From Symbiodinium natans (Eukaryota; Sar; Dinophyceae; Suessiales; Symbiodiniaceae), in contig CAJNDS010002532.1 of the NCBI GenBank assembly GCA_905221605.1, forward strand, positions 74,501 to 138,500: a stretch of DNA of 64,000 nucleotides. Reading direction: 5' to 3'. Shown here piece after piece: positions 42,168 to 51,141 of the stretch. Position numbers and translations under genes: made by a program. The number at the start of each line of letters is the position of its first letter. Positions within the stretch are counted from its first letter, which is position 1. The notes under the pieces were generated by a model that did not search any database, was not told the origin of the DNA, and saw nothing but the letters and a program-made list of their open reading frames with translations.

Positions 42168-42502
42168 ATAGGGGACTTTACCGCCCAAAGTAGGGGGACT
42201 TTACCGCCCAAAGTAGGGGGACTTTACCGCCCAAAGTAGGGGGACTTTACCGCCCAAAGTAGGGGGACTTTACCGCCCAAAGTAGGGGGACTTTACCGCC
42301 CAAAGTAGGGGGACTTTACCGCCCAAAGTAGGGGGACTTTACCGCCCAAAGTAGGGGGACTTTACCGCCCAAAGTAGGGGGACTTTACCGCCCAAAGTAG
42401 GGGGACTTTACCGCCCAAAGTAGGGGGACTTTACCGCCCAAAGTAGGGGGACTTTACCGCCCAAAGTAGGGGGACTTTACTGCCCAAAGTAGGGGGACTT
42501 CG
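42168..42502 (+). repeat. 23-bp satellite, about 14 copies
   Basis: Head-to-tail copies of a 23-bp unit containing AAAGTAGGGGGACTTTA, nearly perfect through the whole array. AAAGT...ACTTT within each unit is an inverted repeat, so every unit can form a small hairpin. Confidence 0.95.
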
Positions 42503-43297
42503 CTACACGGGAACGGTGCTTGGATTGTTGTCGTCTATGCAGTTGATGACAGCAAGGGACTGAGATGTGCGACCGCAGACACAAAAAGCAGGTGTCACAT
42601 CAAAGCTCTGCATTATAATCCCTAAACCCCTAAACCTAAGATATACAATATTTACAAAACAGACCCAAAAATAATATCCACCCGAAAATACCCACAAATT
42701 CCCAAATAGAAGCATCACCAAATCCCAGAATCCTTTCTATCCTACATCCTAAACCCCCCAAAACCCCAAAATAACAAATATCAAGTAGTCATATGCATAA
42801 AAAAGACCCGAAAGCAATATTCGCCCAAAATACCCACAAATTCCCATATAAAATACACCCAAAATCACAAAATAAAATATATCATAGACCCTACACCAAA
42901 AAATCATAAATCCCCAACTTCGCCCGAGGGATATTGAATAAGAAAAGAAAACTTTGACTAAGAAAATGACAGGTGGACGTCTACATGCAGAACACTCACC
43001 ACGACGAGTTCGACGCAACGGTGCGCCCTTCCTTTGGGTTAGGGTTTTAGTTTAGGGTTTTTAGTTTAGGGTTTCAGTTTAGGGTTTAGACCCTAAGCCC
43101 TAATCCCCTAAACCCTAAAAACGCGGACAACGTCGGCTATTCCTATCATTGAGACGCAGAAGTCTCCAAAGTGTCGGCTCTTCCTCTCATTGGGACGCGC
43201 TTAGAGTTTTAGGGTTTAGTCTTTTTAGGGTTGTTGTGGTTTAGTTCTTTCGGTTTAGAAGGGTTGTTGTGGTTTATGTTAGGTTAGGACTATGTTT
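42503..43297. other. No gene seen; diverged ~135-bp repeat pair and telomere-type relict
   Basis: AT-rich sequence with two diverged copies of a segment ending ACCCACAAATTCCCA (about 42,640-42,710 and 42,775-42,865). Then a TTTAGGG/TTTAGTTTAGGG relict (43,030-43,125) and two ~25-bp copies of CGGCT-TTCCT-TCATTG-GACGC (43,132 and 43,172). Nothing coding. Confidence 0.55.
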
Positions 43298-43362
43298 TAA
43301 AAAAGGGGCATTTCACATTCTTTTGTTTTCGTTTTATTAAAATATTCAATGCCCCTTTTTTG
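43298..43362. repeat. Inverted repeat near the host-virus border
   Basis: AAAAAAGGGGCATT (43,298-43,311) and its complement AATGCCCCTTTTTT (43,349-43,362) enclose an AT-rich loop. This is the first place where base composition changes from host-like to virus-like, but TTTAGGG text still follows at 43,370, so the true element end is not resolved. Confidence 0.5.
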
Positions 43363-43492
43363 GCGGTGTTTAGGGTTTTAGTATGCTTTATTTATCGGGC
43401 AGTCGCCCTAACCGCCGACCACCAGCACCACCCAAGCCGCGCCAAGCCCAGCCCAAACCACACCCAAACCCAGAAAAAACACCACCCAAAAG

Positions 43493-43507
43493 GACTTAAA
43501 GACTTGA
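43493..43507 (+). promoter_or_regulatory. Putative early promoter box of the DNA polymerase gene
   Basis: GACTTAAAGACTTGA begins 36 nt before the ATG and is followed by AGCCTTATAGGGTATAGG. The same 15-mer begins 35 nt before the ATG at 49,401, and a variant with the same AGCCTTATAG tail begins 34 nt before the ATG at 47,703. Confidence 0.65.
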
Positions 43508-43528
43508 AGCCTTATAGGGTATAGGTAT

Positions 43529-46500
43529 ATGGTAGAACCCCGTTTAAACGACGTGATGAAGTATGTTTTGAGTAGTAATATCGGTGAAATAAAGAAGAGA
43601 GGTAATAAAGAATTAAAAAAAGTAGTGATTAATGGTAATGAATACAGATATAATAAAGAACAACCCTTCTCAACAAAATTAACCAACAAATTGAATTCAA
43701 TTGCTAAAACTCAAGGTTTTAAACGTTATGAGATACTACACAGAGCAGGACAACAAGCAAAAACGAGACAAGCCCTTAAATCATACGCAATAAGAAGAAA
43801 AGCAAAAATCACAGACGAAAGACAAGCACTAAAAAGATACGCGAACACATATTCGATTACTAATATTAATTTGAACGGTTATCGTGGTTTATCTTATTTA
43901 AAATACCAAAAAGAAAGATTAACCGAATACTTGAAAAAAGAAAAACAAATGAAAGTGTTAATAGAAGTGGATGTCGCATTTAATCATCCAGAAGAGGATG
44001 AAGTAAGACACACAATAAGAAGCAGAAGATACAACATATTAAACGAAGAAGATTTAAACAAAGCCATAAACAACATGGCGGGCGACATTGAGGAACAAAT
44101 AGAAAACTCACAATTAAAACGTTCAGGATTAACAATAAAAAAGATAATGAAAATAACAATCCATTATGACAAATATGACCCTACAAGAGCAGGGTCTTAT
44201 ATTGAATTACCTAAGTGGATATCATTAAAGAAGGCATGTATCAACATTAAAAACGATGACGATTATTGTTTCAAATATTGCGTTCAATGTTATTTTTACA
44301 ATATCTTTAAAAATCACAATCCCGAAAGAATGTATCATTATAATAAGTTGAAAAACAATGACTCTTTCTTAAAATGGGATGATGTTAATTTTCCAGCTTC
44401 TAATGATGATATAGATTATTTTGAAGAGATTAATGAAGGTAGTATTTCAATAAATGTTTATGTTATAGACGAGGATAAACAAAAGATAAGAGCAGACAGA
44501 ATAACAAAAAAGTTAAGACCAACATGTCATGTAAATCTGTTACGCTTAGAAAAGGATGATAAAAGTCATTATGTTTTGATAAAGGATTATTCGAGATTAA
44601 TGAGTTCTCAGACAAACAAACATAAAACAAAACTGTTTCATTGTCAATTTTGTCAGAAAGGCTTTCAGAAAGAAAACTTACTAACGCAACATACTATAAA
44701 AGGATGTATGGCAAATAACATTCAAAACGTAGAGATGCCAGAAAAGGATAAAACATTTTTCAAGAACCACTATAAAAAGCTTAAATGTCCATATGTTATA
44801 TACGGTGATTTTGAATGTTTAACAACACAAACAGATGAAGGTATAAAAGGGACATATCAGGAACATAAACCATCGGGTTTTATGTTAAACGTTGTTAATT
44901 CAATAACCGATGAATGTAAGCCTTACTTATACAGAGGTGAAGATTGCATGAACAAATTCTGCGAAACCATGAATGAGATAAGGGAAGAAATCATGTATGT
45001 AATAAAACATCCCTTATCAATGAATGACTTAACAGACAAAGAACAAAAAGAATACGACGAAGCCAAAAGGTGTCATATTTGTAACGGTTGTTTTGATAAC
45101 AAAAAGGACGGAAAAAAGAAGGTAAGAGACCATTGTCATTTTACAGGACAATATAGAGGTCCAGCACACTTAAAATGTAATCTTGATTTTTGTTTTAAAG
45201 ATTTCAAAATCCCAGTTTTCTTTCATAATCTTAAGAATTATGACGCGCACTTAATTATATCCAACTTGGATAAGTTAGACACGGAAAAAGAAGAAATAAA
45301 CGTAATTGCACAAAACAGCGAAAAGTTCATAACCTTTTGTCTTAAAGAGCTTGAGTTTAAAGATACGTTCAGTTTTTTATCTTCTTCCTTAGATAAGCTT
45401 GTTAAGCTAACAAAATATGAAGAAAATGATAAGCGCGAAAATTGGACGGAAAACTTCAAATTCAGCAGAACAAGCAAATACATAACATCAGATGAGGATT
45501 TAGATTTATTAACGGATAAGGGCGTTTATCCATATGATTACTTCACAGATTTTAAGAAATTTAATGAAACATCCCTACCATCAATTGAAGATTTTTATAG
45601 TCAGCTTACGGAACAGAACATAGAACAAAAAGAATATGACAGAGCAAAACACATATGGAACCATTTTAACATAAAAGACTTGGGAGAATACCACGACTTA
45701 TATTTGCAAACAGATGTGTTTTTATTAACAGACGTCTTTGAAAACTTTAGAACTAAATGTTTAGAAGATTACGGCTTAGACCCAGCTCATTATTACACAT
45801 TACCTAATTTTAGTTGGGACGCGATGCTTTTAAAAACAGGTGTTTGCTTACAACTGGTTCAAGATGAAGAGATTTATAAAATGTTTGAAAAAGGACTTCG
45901 AGGTGGCATGTGTCAAACATCATTAAGAAAAGCAGACGCAAACAATAAATACATGGGTGAAGATTATGATAAATCTAAGGAATCATCATATATAAATTAC
46001 TTAGATGCTAATAACTTATATGGTTTAGCCATGTGTCAAAAATTGCCATACAAAGATATTAAATTTGAAGATAAGCCCTTAACCGAAGAAGAAATAATTA
46101 ATTATACTGACGGTTCTCTCGGCTTTATTGTAGATGTTGATTTAGAGTATCCCGACGAAGTCCATGAGAAACATAAGGATTACCCATTAGCACCGCAAAT
46201 AATGAATGTTACCGCAGACATGTTATCGGAAACACAGAAGGGAATATATAAATCATATAATCACAATAAAGAGCCTACAGATGAGAAAACAAACAAGCTA
46301 ATCTTAAATGTATATGATAAAAATAGATATGTATGTCACGTTAAGATTTTACAGTATTATCTGAAACAAGGCTTGAAAATAAAGCGTGTTTGGAGAACAA
46401 TATCTTTCAAACAAAAGGCATGGCTAAAACCATGGATTGATTTTAACACTAACAAAAGAAAACAGGCAACATCAGATTTTGAAAAAGATATGTATAAATT

Positions 46501-47272
46501 AATGAATAACGCTTGCTACGGTAAAACAATGGAAAACGTAAGAGAACATATAGATTTTGAATTAGTTAATACACCTCAACGTTATCAAAAATGTGTTAAT
46601 AGTCCTACATTTAAACATAGACATATAATTAATGAAAATCTCGTAGGAGTTGAAAAGCTAAAACACACAGTATTATTAAATAAGCCTATATATGCGGGTA
46701 TGTGTATCTTAGACTTATCTAAGTTACATATGTATTCGTTTTATTATGACGTTCTAAAAAAGAAATACGAAGACAACATAAGATTAATATATACTGATAC
46801 TGACAGCTTCGTTATACATACTAAAACAGATGATATATATGAAGACTTCCAAGAAATAAGTAATCACATGGACTTTAGCGGCTATGATAAAAATCATAAA
46901 TGCTATGACCCAAAAAATAAGAAGGTATTAGGAAAATTCAAAGATGAATGCGACGGCAAGATAATAACAAGCTTCATAGGATTAAAGCCTAAATCTTATG
47001 CATTCAAGATACATAATGAACAGAATGAAGAAAAGAAAAGCAAAGGCATAGTAAAACATAAAGTTAAGAAAGAATTCAATTATAAAAGATACGAAGACAC
47101 CTTAAACAATGAATGTATAGATAACAGCGTAACATTTAACAGCATACGTTCAAAAAATCATCAGATATATAGCATAAAACAAACAAAACAAGCTCTAAGC
47201 AGTTATGATAATAAAAGGTATTACATAAATAACATAGAAAGTTTGCCATATGGGTTTTTTAGCATAAAGTAG
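43529..47272 (+). CDS. Protein-primed family B DNA polymerase
   Basis: 1,247 residues. Replicates the linear element from a terminal protein primer (family knowledge). A C2H2-like finger (FHCQFCQKGF) lies near 372. Exonuclease motifs: Exo I as YGDFECLT near 426, Exo II as HNLKNYDAHL near 565, Exo III as YHDLYLQTDVFLLTD near 722. Between Exo I and II sits a zinc/HNH-type insert like recombination endonuclease VII (CHICNGCF then RDHCHFTGQYRGPAH near 531), common in this polymerase group. Polymerase motifs: A as YLDANNLYGLAM near 823, B as LMNNACYGKT near 991, C as YTDTDSFV near 1087. All catalytic Asp/Tyr positions are present. The N-terminal ~400 residues are not assigned and may include a terminal-protein part. 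Convergent with the next gene (36 bases apart). Confidence 0.95.
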   Translation: MVEPRLNDVMKYVLSSNIGEIKKRGNKELKKVVINGNEYRYNKEQPFSTKLTNKLNSIAKTQGFKRYEILHRAGQQAKTRQALKSYAIRRKAKITDERQALKRYANTYSITNINLNGYRGLSYLKYQKERLTEYLKKEKQMKVLIEVDVAFNHPEEDEVRHTIRSRRYNILNEEDLNKAINNMAGDIEEQIENSQLKRSGLTIKKIMKITIHYDKYDPTRAGSYIELPKWISLKKACINIKNDDDYCFKYCVQCYFYNIFKNHNPERMYHYNKLKNNDSFLKWDDVNFPASNDDIDYFEEINEGSISINVYVIDEDKQKIRADRITKKLRPTCHVNLLRLEKDDKSHYVLIKDYSRLMSSQTNKHKTKLFHCQFCQKGFQKENLLTQHTIKGCMANNIQNVEMPEKDKTFFKNHYKKLKCPYVIYGDFECLTTQTDEGIKGTYQEHKPSGFMLNVVNSITDECKPYLYRGEDCMNKFCETMNEIREEIMYVIKHPLSMNDLTDKEQKEYDEAKRCHICNGCFDNKKDGKKKVRDHCHFTGQYRGPAHLKCNLDFCFKDFKIPVFFHNLKNYDAHLIISNLDKLDTEKEEINVIAQNSEKFITFCLKELEFKDTFSFLSSSLDKLVKLTKYEENDKRENWTENFKFSRTSKYITSDEDLDLLTDKGVYPYDYFTDFKKFNETSLPSIEDFYSQLTEQNIEQKEYDRAKHIWNHFNIKDLGEYHDLYLQTDVFLLTDVFENFRTKCLEDYGLDPAHYYTLPNFSWDAMLLKTGVCLQLVQDEEIYKMFEKGLRGGMCQTSLRKADANNKYMGEDYDKSKESSYINYLDANNLYGLAMCQKLPYKDIKFEDKPLTEEEIINYTDGSLGFIVDVDLEYPDEVHEKHKDYPLAPQIMNVTADMLSETQKGIYKSYNHNKEPTDEKTNKLILNVYDKNRYVCHVKILQYYLKQGLKIKRVWRTISFKQKAWLKPWIDFNTNKRKQATSDFEKDMYKLMNNACYGKTMENVREHIDFELVNTPQRYQKCVNSPTFKHRHIINENLVGVEKLKHTVLLNKPIYAGMCILDLSKLHMYSFYYDVLKKKYEDNIRLIYTDTDSFVIHTKTDDIYEDFQEISNHMDFSGYDKNHKCYDPKNKKVLGKFKDECDGKIITSFIGLKPKSYAFKIHNEQNEEKKSKGIVKHKVKKEFNYKRYEDTLNNECIDNSVTFNSIRSKNHQIYSIKQTKQALSSYDNKRYYINNIESLPYGFFSIK

Positions 47273-47307
47273 AAAAAATAGATATTGATAAAAACAATTA
47301 TCAATAT

Positions 47308-47703
47308 TTATTTAATTGGCATTGGAACATGCCCAAACGTTATTGATTTTAAAATTTTGTCTCTTGCTTCGTCTTGTCTTTTTTCTAACTGTCGTGACTT
47401 ACACTTTTGAGTTAGGTAATGGCGGGATTTATTCGCCTTTGTGCTTATACACGCACCGCATCTATCACATGTCCAACCGACTTTAAGCTTTGTTTGAAAA
47501 TAGTCTCTAAAATATCCGTTTTCCTTATTTTTTGCGTTGTTACTGTCATTTAATGCCTTACGCTTCTGTTCCCGCGTGGGCTCTTCTTCTTTCTCGGTGT
47601 CTGTGGTAAAGCTTCCCGCATCTTCTACCGAATTCCATAGTATATCAAATAATTCGTCGTCTATCACTGACTTTTTGCCATTATGCACAAAAAAGCTTGT
47701 CAT
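47308..47703 (-). CDS. Small zinc-finger protein
   Basis: 131 residues. Residues ~75-105 hold CDRCGACISTKANKSRHYLTQKC, a Cys2-His-Cys finger pattern; the same kind of finger ends the GIY-YIG protein upstream. The N-terminal half is acidic. Possibly DNA-binding; function unknown. Its upstream region overlaps the end of the 47,731-48,363 gene and carries a variant of the polymerase promoter box (GGCTTAAAGAGTAGA, then AGCCTTATAG). Confidence 0.7.
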   Translation of the reverse strand: MTSFFVHNGKKSVIDDELFDILWNSVEDAGSFTTDTEKEEEPTREQKRKALNDSNNAKNKENGYFRDYFQTKLKVGWTCDRCGACISTKANKSRHYLTQKCKSRQLEKRQDEARDKILKSITFGHVPMPIK

Positions 47704-47722
47704 CCAATTATTCTATAAGGCT

Positions 47723-47737
47723 TCTACTCTTTAAGCC
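47723..47737 (-). promoter_or_regulatory. Putative early promoter box of the zinc-finger gene
   Basis: GGCTTAAAGAGTAGA followed by AGCCTTATAG, starting 34 nt before the ATG at 47,703. It differs at few positions from the polymerase box and overlaps the last codons of the upstream gene. Confidence 0.55.
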
Positions 47738-48363
47738 GTTTTCCCGCGTTGCATACATCTCTTAGTCTGTTGGTGTGTCTTCATGTCGTATTTTCTTACA
47801 ATTGCCCCGCATTTCTCACACGTTGCCTTTTCAGACACTTTTTGCTTGTTGTTCTGTCGCCACTCACTATTGTATTTCTGAACGTGTTCTTTGTTGTCCT
47901 GCTTCCAATTTCTATTATATTCTTGATAATGTTCCTTTCGCTCCTCTCTGTATGCTTTAAGCTTCTCCTTGTTGTTTTCTCTATAAGCTTTGTCTGTTTC
48001 ACGTTTATGTTCCTTTGTAGCATCTCTGAATTCTTGTTGTGTTCTTCCTGCTATATGTTTGTTAATACACTCAGTATTTTGTATGTGAAAACCTTCTCGT
48101 CGTAGTAACTCATCTTTGCTATTACATGGATAATTCTCCACTAATTCTATTTTACAATTTAAAATGTCATAAGTGTCAAATATATCGAACGAACGTGTTT
48201 TTCCATGGTTTCCCTTCAAATATGAATTATAATGATGTCTATGTCTTGCCATTCTTTGACTTAAACTTTCGCAAGTGCTACCAATATAACACATGTTATA
48301 GCCATTATCAACTATTTTATAAATTTTACCGTTCTCATATCTTGTCATATCTCTACTTATCAT
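47731..48363 (-). CDS. GIY-YIG endonuclease with charged repeat tail and zinc finger
   Basis: 210 residues. GIY-YIG domain at 1-100: KIYKIVDNG (GIY position), MCYIGSTCESLSQRMARH (YIG plus Arg), and the Glu of LLRREGFHIQ as the likely metal ligand. Residues 105-185 are a charged helix of repeated KEHxxxYNxxWRQDN-type units. A terminal finger (CEKCGAIVRKYDMKTHQQTKRC) follows. A second gene with the same layout is at 55,342-56,172. It may be a homing or genome-processing nuclease. Upstream CTTAAAGACAAGA partly resembles the early box but is closer (about 20 nt) to the ATG. Confidence 0.85.
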   Translation of the reverse strand: MISRDMTRYENGKIYKIVDNGYNMCYIGSTCESLSQRMARHRHHYNSYLKGNHGKTRSFDIFDTYDILNCKIELVENYPCNSKDELLRREGFHIQNTECINKHIAGRTQQEFRDATKEHKRETDKAYRENNKEKLKAYREERKEHYQEYNRNWKQDNKEHVQKYNSEWRQNNKQKVSEKATCEKCGAIVRKYDMKTHQQTKRCMQRGKTA

Positions 48364-48386
48364 TCTTTTCTTGTCTTTAAGATGTT

Positions 48387-49319
48387 TTATTCATTCACTA
48401 ATAATAGTTCATGCCTATTATACTGTTTAGTTTTACCTTCTAAAATATAGAACTTATTTAATGTGGTATCTCTATCTACTTTGGCAACTGTATAAATTTG
48501 TGGATGCCACCGACTACGGGTCTCCTTCCTCGAACTATAATTTCCTTTTCCTTTGTCGTATATTTTGACTTTATCCCCTTCTTCTATTTTAGGATAATTT
48601 CTTAAATATTTTTCTTTCAACACTAAATTAGCCTTTACATTTACTTCGTTGTCGTCTTCGTGTGCTTTATTCGGTGTAAATCCTGTGCTCGAATGAACCA
48701 TCATATTATTATATTTCTTTAATACTGGTTTCAACATTTCAGACCAACTTTGTTTAGTAAATTCGGCTCTGTCTCCTATCATTTTCTTAAAGGTTCTTAT
48801 TGCTCTCTCGGCTACGTTAGCGTGTGTCAATGTTACTATATGGTTAATACCTTCGCCTTTAAAATAATCTTGAAGTTTTTTAGAATTGAAGCTACCTTCA
48901 TCGTCTGAATAAATACTCATCGGATGCCCTAACGTTTTGAAACACTCTAAAACCGCATCATATACATCAACACCATCTTTACTTTTTAATGGGACGACAT
49001 GAACTTTTTTGCTAAATATATCAATACATAAAAGGGCATATCTCAATTTATCTTTTGTTCCTGTGTCTCTCATTAAGCTTTGCATATCCATAATATCAAT
49101 CTGAAATTCAAATCTGCTAAAAGGTGCAGAATAGCTATTAAAATTTTTGTATCCTTGCTTTTGCTTGTTAGGTTGCTTTTTAACCCAATCTTTAACAAAT
49201 TGAAGACTCACACCTGCGCCATCTTTGTTAGCTTCCTTGTATAAACTCTGAATGCTACCATAACCACGTTCTAAGTCATAATATATATTGCTTAATATTT
49301 CTTCCTTGCTTAAACTCAT
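48387..49319 (-). CDS. Retroviral-type (RVE) DDE integrase
   Basis: 310 residues from the Met at 49,319; an in-frame Met 39 codons earlier is less likely because that extension overlaps the divergent promoter region and looks like untranslated sequence. Catalytic core: FQIDIMDMQ (first Asp, 75 or 78), YSDDEGSF (second Asp, 139 or 140) and ANVAERAIRTFK (Glu 171). The spacing of the second Asp to Glu is about 31, slightly shorter than the classical 35. The C-terminal segment (EEGDKVKIYDKG to the end) resembles a small SH3/chromodomain-like fold. It inserts the element into host DNA. Divergent from the gene at 49,401; a TCTA also stands 8 nt before the ATG. Confidence 0.9.
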   Translation of the reverse strand: MSLSKEEILSNIYYDLERGYGSIQSLYKEANKDGAGVSLQFVKDWVKKQPNKQKQGYKNFNSYSAPFSRFEFQIDIMDMQSLMRDTGTKDKLRYALLCIDIFSKKVHVVPLKSKDGVDVYDAVLECFKTLGHPMSIYSDDEGSFNSKKLQDYFKGEGINHIVTLTHANVAERAIRTFKKMIGDRAEFTKQSWSEMLKPVLKKYNNMMVHSSTGFTPNKAHEDDNEVNVKANLVLKEKYLRNYPKIEEGDKVKIYDKGKGNYSSRKETRSRWHPQIYTVAKVDRDTTLNKFYILEGKTKQYNRHELLLVNE

Positions 49320-49327
49320 ATAAAGAG

Positions 49328-49331
49328 TAGA
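49328..49331 (-). promoter_or_regulatory. TCTA upstream of integrase
   Basis: TCTA 8 nt before the ATG. The context (CTCTACTCTTTAT) is less AT-rich than at the virion genes, so this one is the weakest member of the TCTA set. Confidence 0.35.
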
Positions 49332-49365
49332 GAAAAGAAGCAATGATAAAAAAGGACTTAAAAAC

Positions 49366-49380
49366 GACTTAAAGACTTGA
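49366..49380 (+). promoter_or_regulatory. Putative early promoter box of the 49,401 gene
   Basis: GACTTAAAGACTTGA, identical over 15 bases to the polymerase promoter box, begins 35 nt before the ATG at 49,401. The equal spacing decides for that start over the Met at 49,377. Confidence 0.65.
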
Positions 49381-49400
49381 CGACTTATTATGTTAGTGAG

Positions 49401-49961
49401 ATGAAGGCTTGTATTTACAATTGTCCTAACTGTCAAAAGTTAAAAAACCTTGAGTTGTGCTTTCCTGATAATGTCAATGACAATATTAAGGAATTCCTAA
49501 CTTGTTCTGATATTATTGACAATGATGTTTATGATGACCTATATCTGTTTGCTCGGATGTATCCCTTAGACTTAACCCAGAAAGAAATAAAACGTTGTTG
49601 TTTTGATTTTAGAGTAGACCCAAATCTTTTTCGTAAATATATCAATACTAATACAATGGAGCACATTAAAACCATATATGATAATTTTTATGACTTGCAC
49701 TTTTGCGCTGAATATTTTAACAAACGTGCTACTTGTTTCGGTGATTTATTCTTTTACAACAACAAGATGTATAGTGAAGTTTATATAATACTTGAAATTG
49801 TCATAGACATATATTTATTTAAGAAGAATACAAGATGTAAGCCTCACGATTATAAGTTCTTCAAACATGATATTCATGAAGAAATATTTGATATAATGGA
49901 AAAACAAGCTGAAAGTATATTGGCATGTAAAACAAACAAAAGTATTCTCAAACAAACCTAA
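49401..49961 (+). CDS. Unrecognised Cys-rich protein
   Basis: 186 residues from 49,401 (MKACIYNCPNCQ). The N-terminal CxxxCxxC could bind zinc. The rest is rich in Tyr, Phe, Asp and Ile, without a recognised family or membrane segment. The start is chosen by distance to the early promoter box. Because it shares this box with the polymerase, an early role (replication, transcription or host take-over) is likely. Divergent from the integrase gene. Confidence 0.65.
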   Translation: MKACIYNCPNCQKLKNLELCFPDNVNDNIKEFLTCSDIIDNDVYDDLYLFARMYPLDLTQKEIKRCCFDFRVDPNLFRKYINTNTMEHIKTIYDNFYDLHFCAEYFNKRATCFGDLFFYNNKMYSEVYIILEIVIDIYLFKKNTRCKPHDYKFFKHDIHEEIFDIMEKQAESILACKTNKSILKQT

Positions 49962-50030
49962 CTATTAATAGGTTACATTAATAATTAAGTTTAACACGTT
50001 TTAAAGGTAAAGCGTGTTACAACCTTAATC

Positions 50031-50408
50031 ATGGGAAGTTCAACATCTACCCAACAAACAACAACACGACCTTTAATAAATCCTAAACCTATACATGTTC
50101 ATCCTAAATTCTCGATGGGTGAATGTATATTTACAGTTGATAACCCCGAACTGTATAGAGACCACTCATGTAAAGTAATATTTAAATATGTTGTAAATGA
50201 TGAAGTTTGTAAAGATATACGCGGGAAGATAATAAAAGATATAATAACTGGATGTTCACATTATACCGAATGGTATTTAAGGACATACATACCCATCGAA
50301 AACGAAGATAAAAATAATTGGTTTGTATTTAAAACAACCCTCGGAGAACTTGAAGAAACAATCGCCATTTATAAATTAAATAACTTTTCATATCATATTT
50401 ATCCTTGA
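50031..50408 (+). CDS. Small protein with possible N-myristoylation signal
   Basis: 125 residues starting MGSSTSTQQTTTRP. Gly-2 with Ser/Thr at positions 5-6 fits an N-myristoylation site. A beta-rich globular part follows (KVIFKYVVNDEVCKDI, WYLRTYIPIENED). No family recognised. A membrane-associated or virion role is possible. The 70-base leader contains a short hairpin (TAACACG...CGTGTTA). Confidence 0.65.
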   Translation: MGSSTSTQQTTTRPLINPKPIHVHPKFSMGECIFTVDNPELYRDHSCKVIFKYVVNDEVCKDIRGKIIKDIITGCSHYTEWYLRTYIPIENEDKNNWFVFKTTLGELEETIAIYKLNNFSYHIYP

Positions 50409-50445
50409 TGAGTTTTAATATTATCAAATAATATTAAATCACATC

Positions 50446-50814
50446 TCACTCCTCGCTTTTAGCGGGTGTTTTAAATTGATACTTTTCTTGTTCTTTGTTG
50501 AATTCGATATCATAATATTTCAATGTGTCTTCTTTTGGGACTTTGATTTCGCCCTTATTCAGTCTTTCCATGTAAGTTTTCCTTTTCTTGCTCCAATCGC
50601 TTTTCTCGCTTTTATCAACTGGTGTTGTCGTTGTGTTTTTTTCATAAGTGCTTGGTTTCTTAACATTATCCTTAACCAATTGTTGAACAATACCTAAAAT
50701 TTCGTTAATCTTCAATTGAGTCATATTGTGATTTTCTATAACAGTGTTATAAATCATGACGTTCGACACTTGTCTCACGTGCTCCGCGTCCGTGCTCACC
50801 TTACCCTCGGTCAT
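50446..50814 (-). CDS. Unrecognised small Lys-rich protein
   Basis: 122 residues. A helical segment at 20-55 (MTQLKINEILGIVQQLVKD) and a basic Lys/Glu/Thr-rich second half. No domain recognised. Convergent with the previous gene (37 bases between stops). Confidence 0.6.
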   Translation of the reverse strand: MTEGKVSTDAEHVRQVSNVMIYNTVIENHNMTQLKINEILGIVQQLVKDNVKKPSTYEKNTTTTPVDKSEKSDWSKKRKTYMERLNKGEIKVPKEDTLKYYDIEFNKEQEKYQFKTPAKSEE

Positions 50815-50838
50815 ATACGTTATTACGTATTCTACCCT

Positions 50839-51141
50839 TTAGACCCTGATAATCTCCTCAATATCGGCATCGCTCAAGGGTTCTTTTACGTGTTGAATAC
50901 ACCACCCTTTCGGCTTCAAGTGTTCAATTATACTTTTAATGTGTGCTTCTGTCTGTGGTTTTCTTAAGTCAATCTGTGCCCAAATAAACTTAAATGTTTC
51001 GGGTTCATATTTTAATAATCTTTGTTCCCATCCTAAACTCGTCCAACAATCTAAATCAATACCTGTAACATAATAATCGCATTTTTCAGCCACTTTTGCT
51101 ATCGAGATTTTGTTCTGGTAAATGTTTAGAAGTTTTCCCAT
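50839..51141 (-). CDS. Unrecognised 100-residue protein, weakly methyltransferase-like
   Basis: YYVTGIDLDCW, then FKFIWAQIDLRKPQTEAH and LKPKGWCIQHV. The order 'strand with Asp - loop - FIWA - LKPKGW' recalls small viral cytosine-methyltransferase-like proteins, in which FIWA is followed by SPPC. Here the catalytic PPC is absent, so it would not be an active cytosine methyltransferase. Its 5' end overlaps the next gene by 56 bases in another frame. Assignment is tentative. Confidence 0.5.
   Translation of the reverse strand: MGKLLNIYQNKISIAKVAEKCDYYVTGIDLDCWTSLGWEQRLLKYEPETFKFIWAQIDLRKPQTEAHIKSIIEHLKPKGWCIQHVKEPLSDADIEEIIRV

Noticed and set aside
42168-42502. CRISPR array
   Set aside because: Units are directly adjacent, without spacers: a satellite.
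43298-43362. Left terminal inverted repeat of the virus
   Set aside because: It is a local hairpin and host-type TTTAGGG text follows it; the partner at the right end is not in the window, so it cannot be called.
49319-49436. Longer integrase start at 49,436
   Set aside because: The extension overlaps the early promoter box and the divergent gene start, and does not look like integrase sequence.
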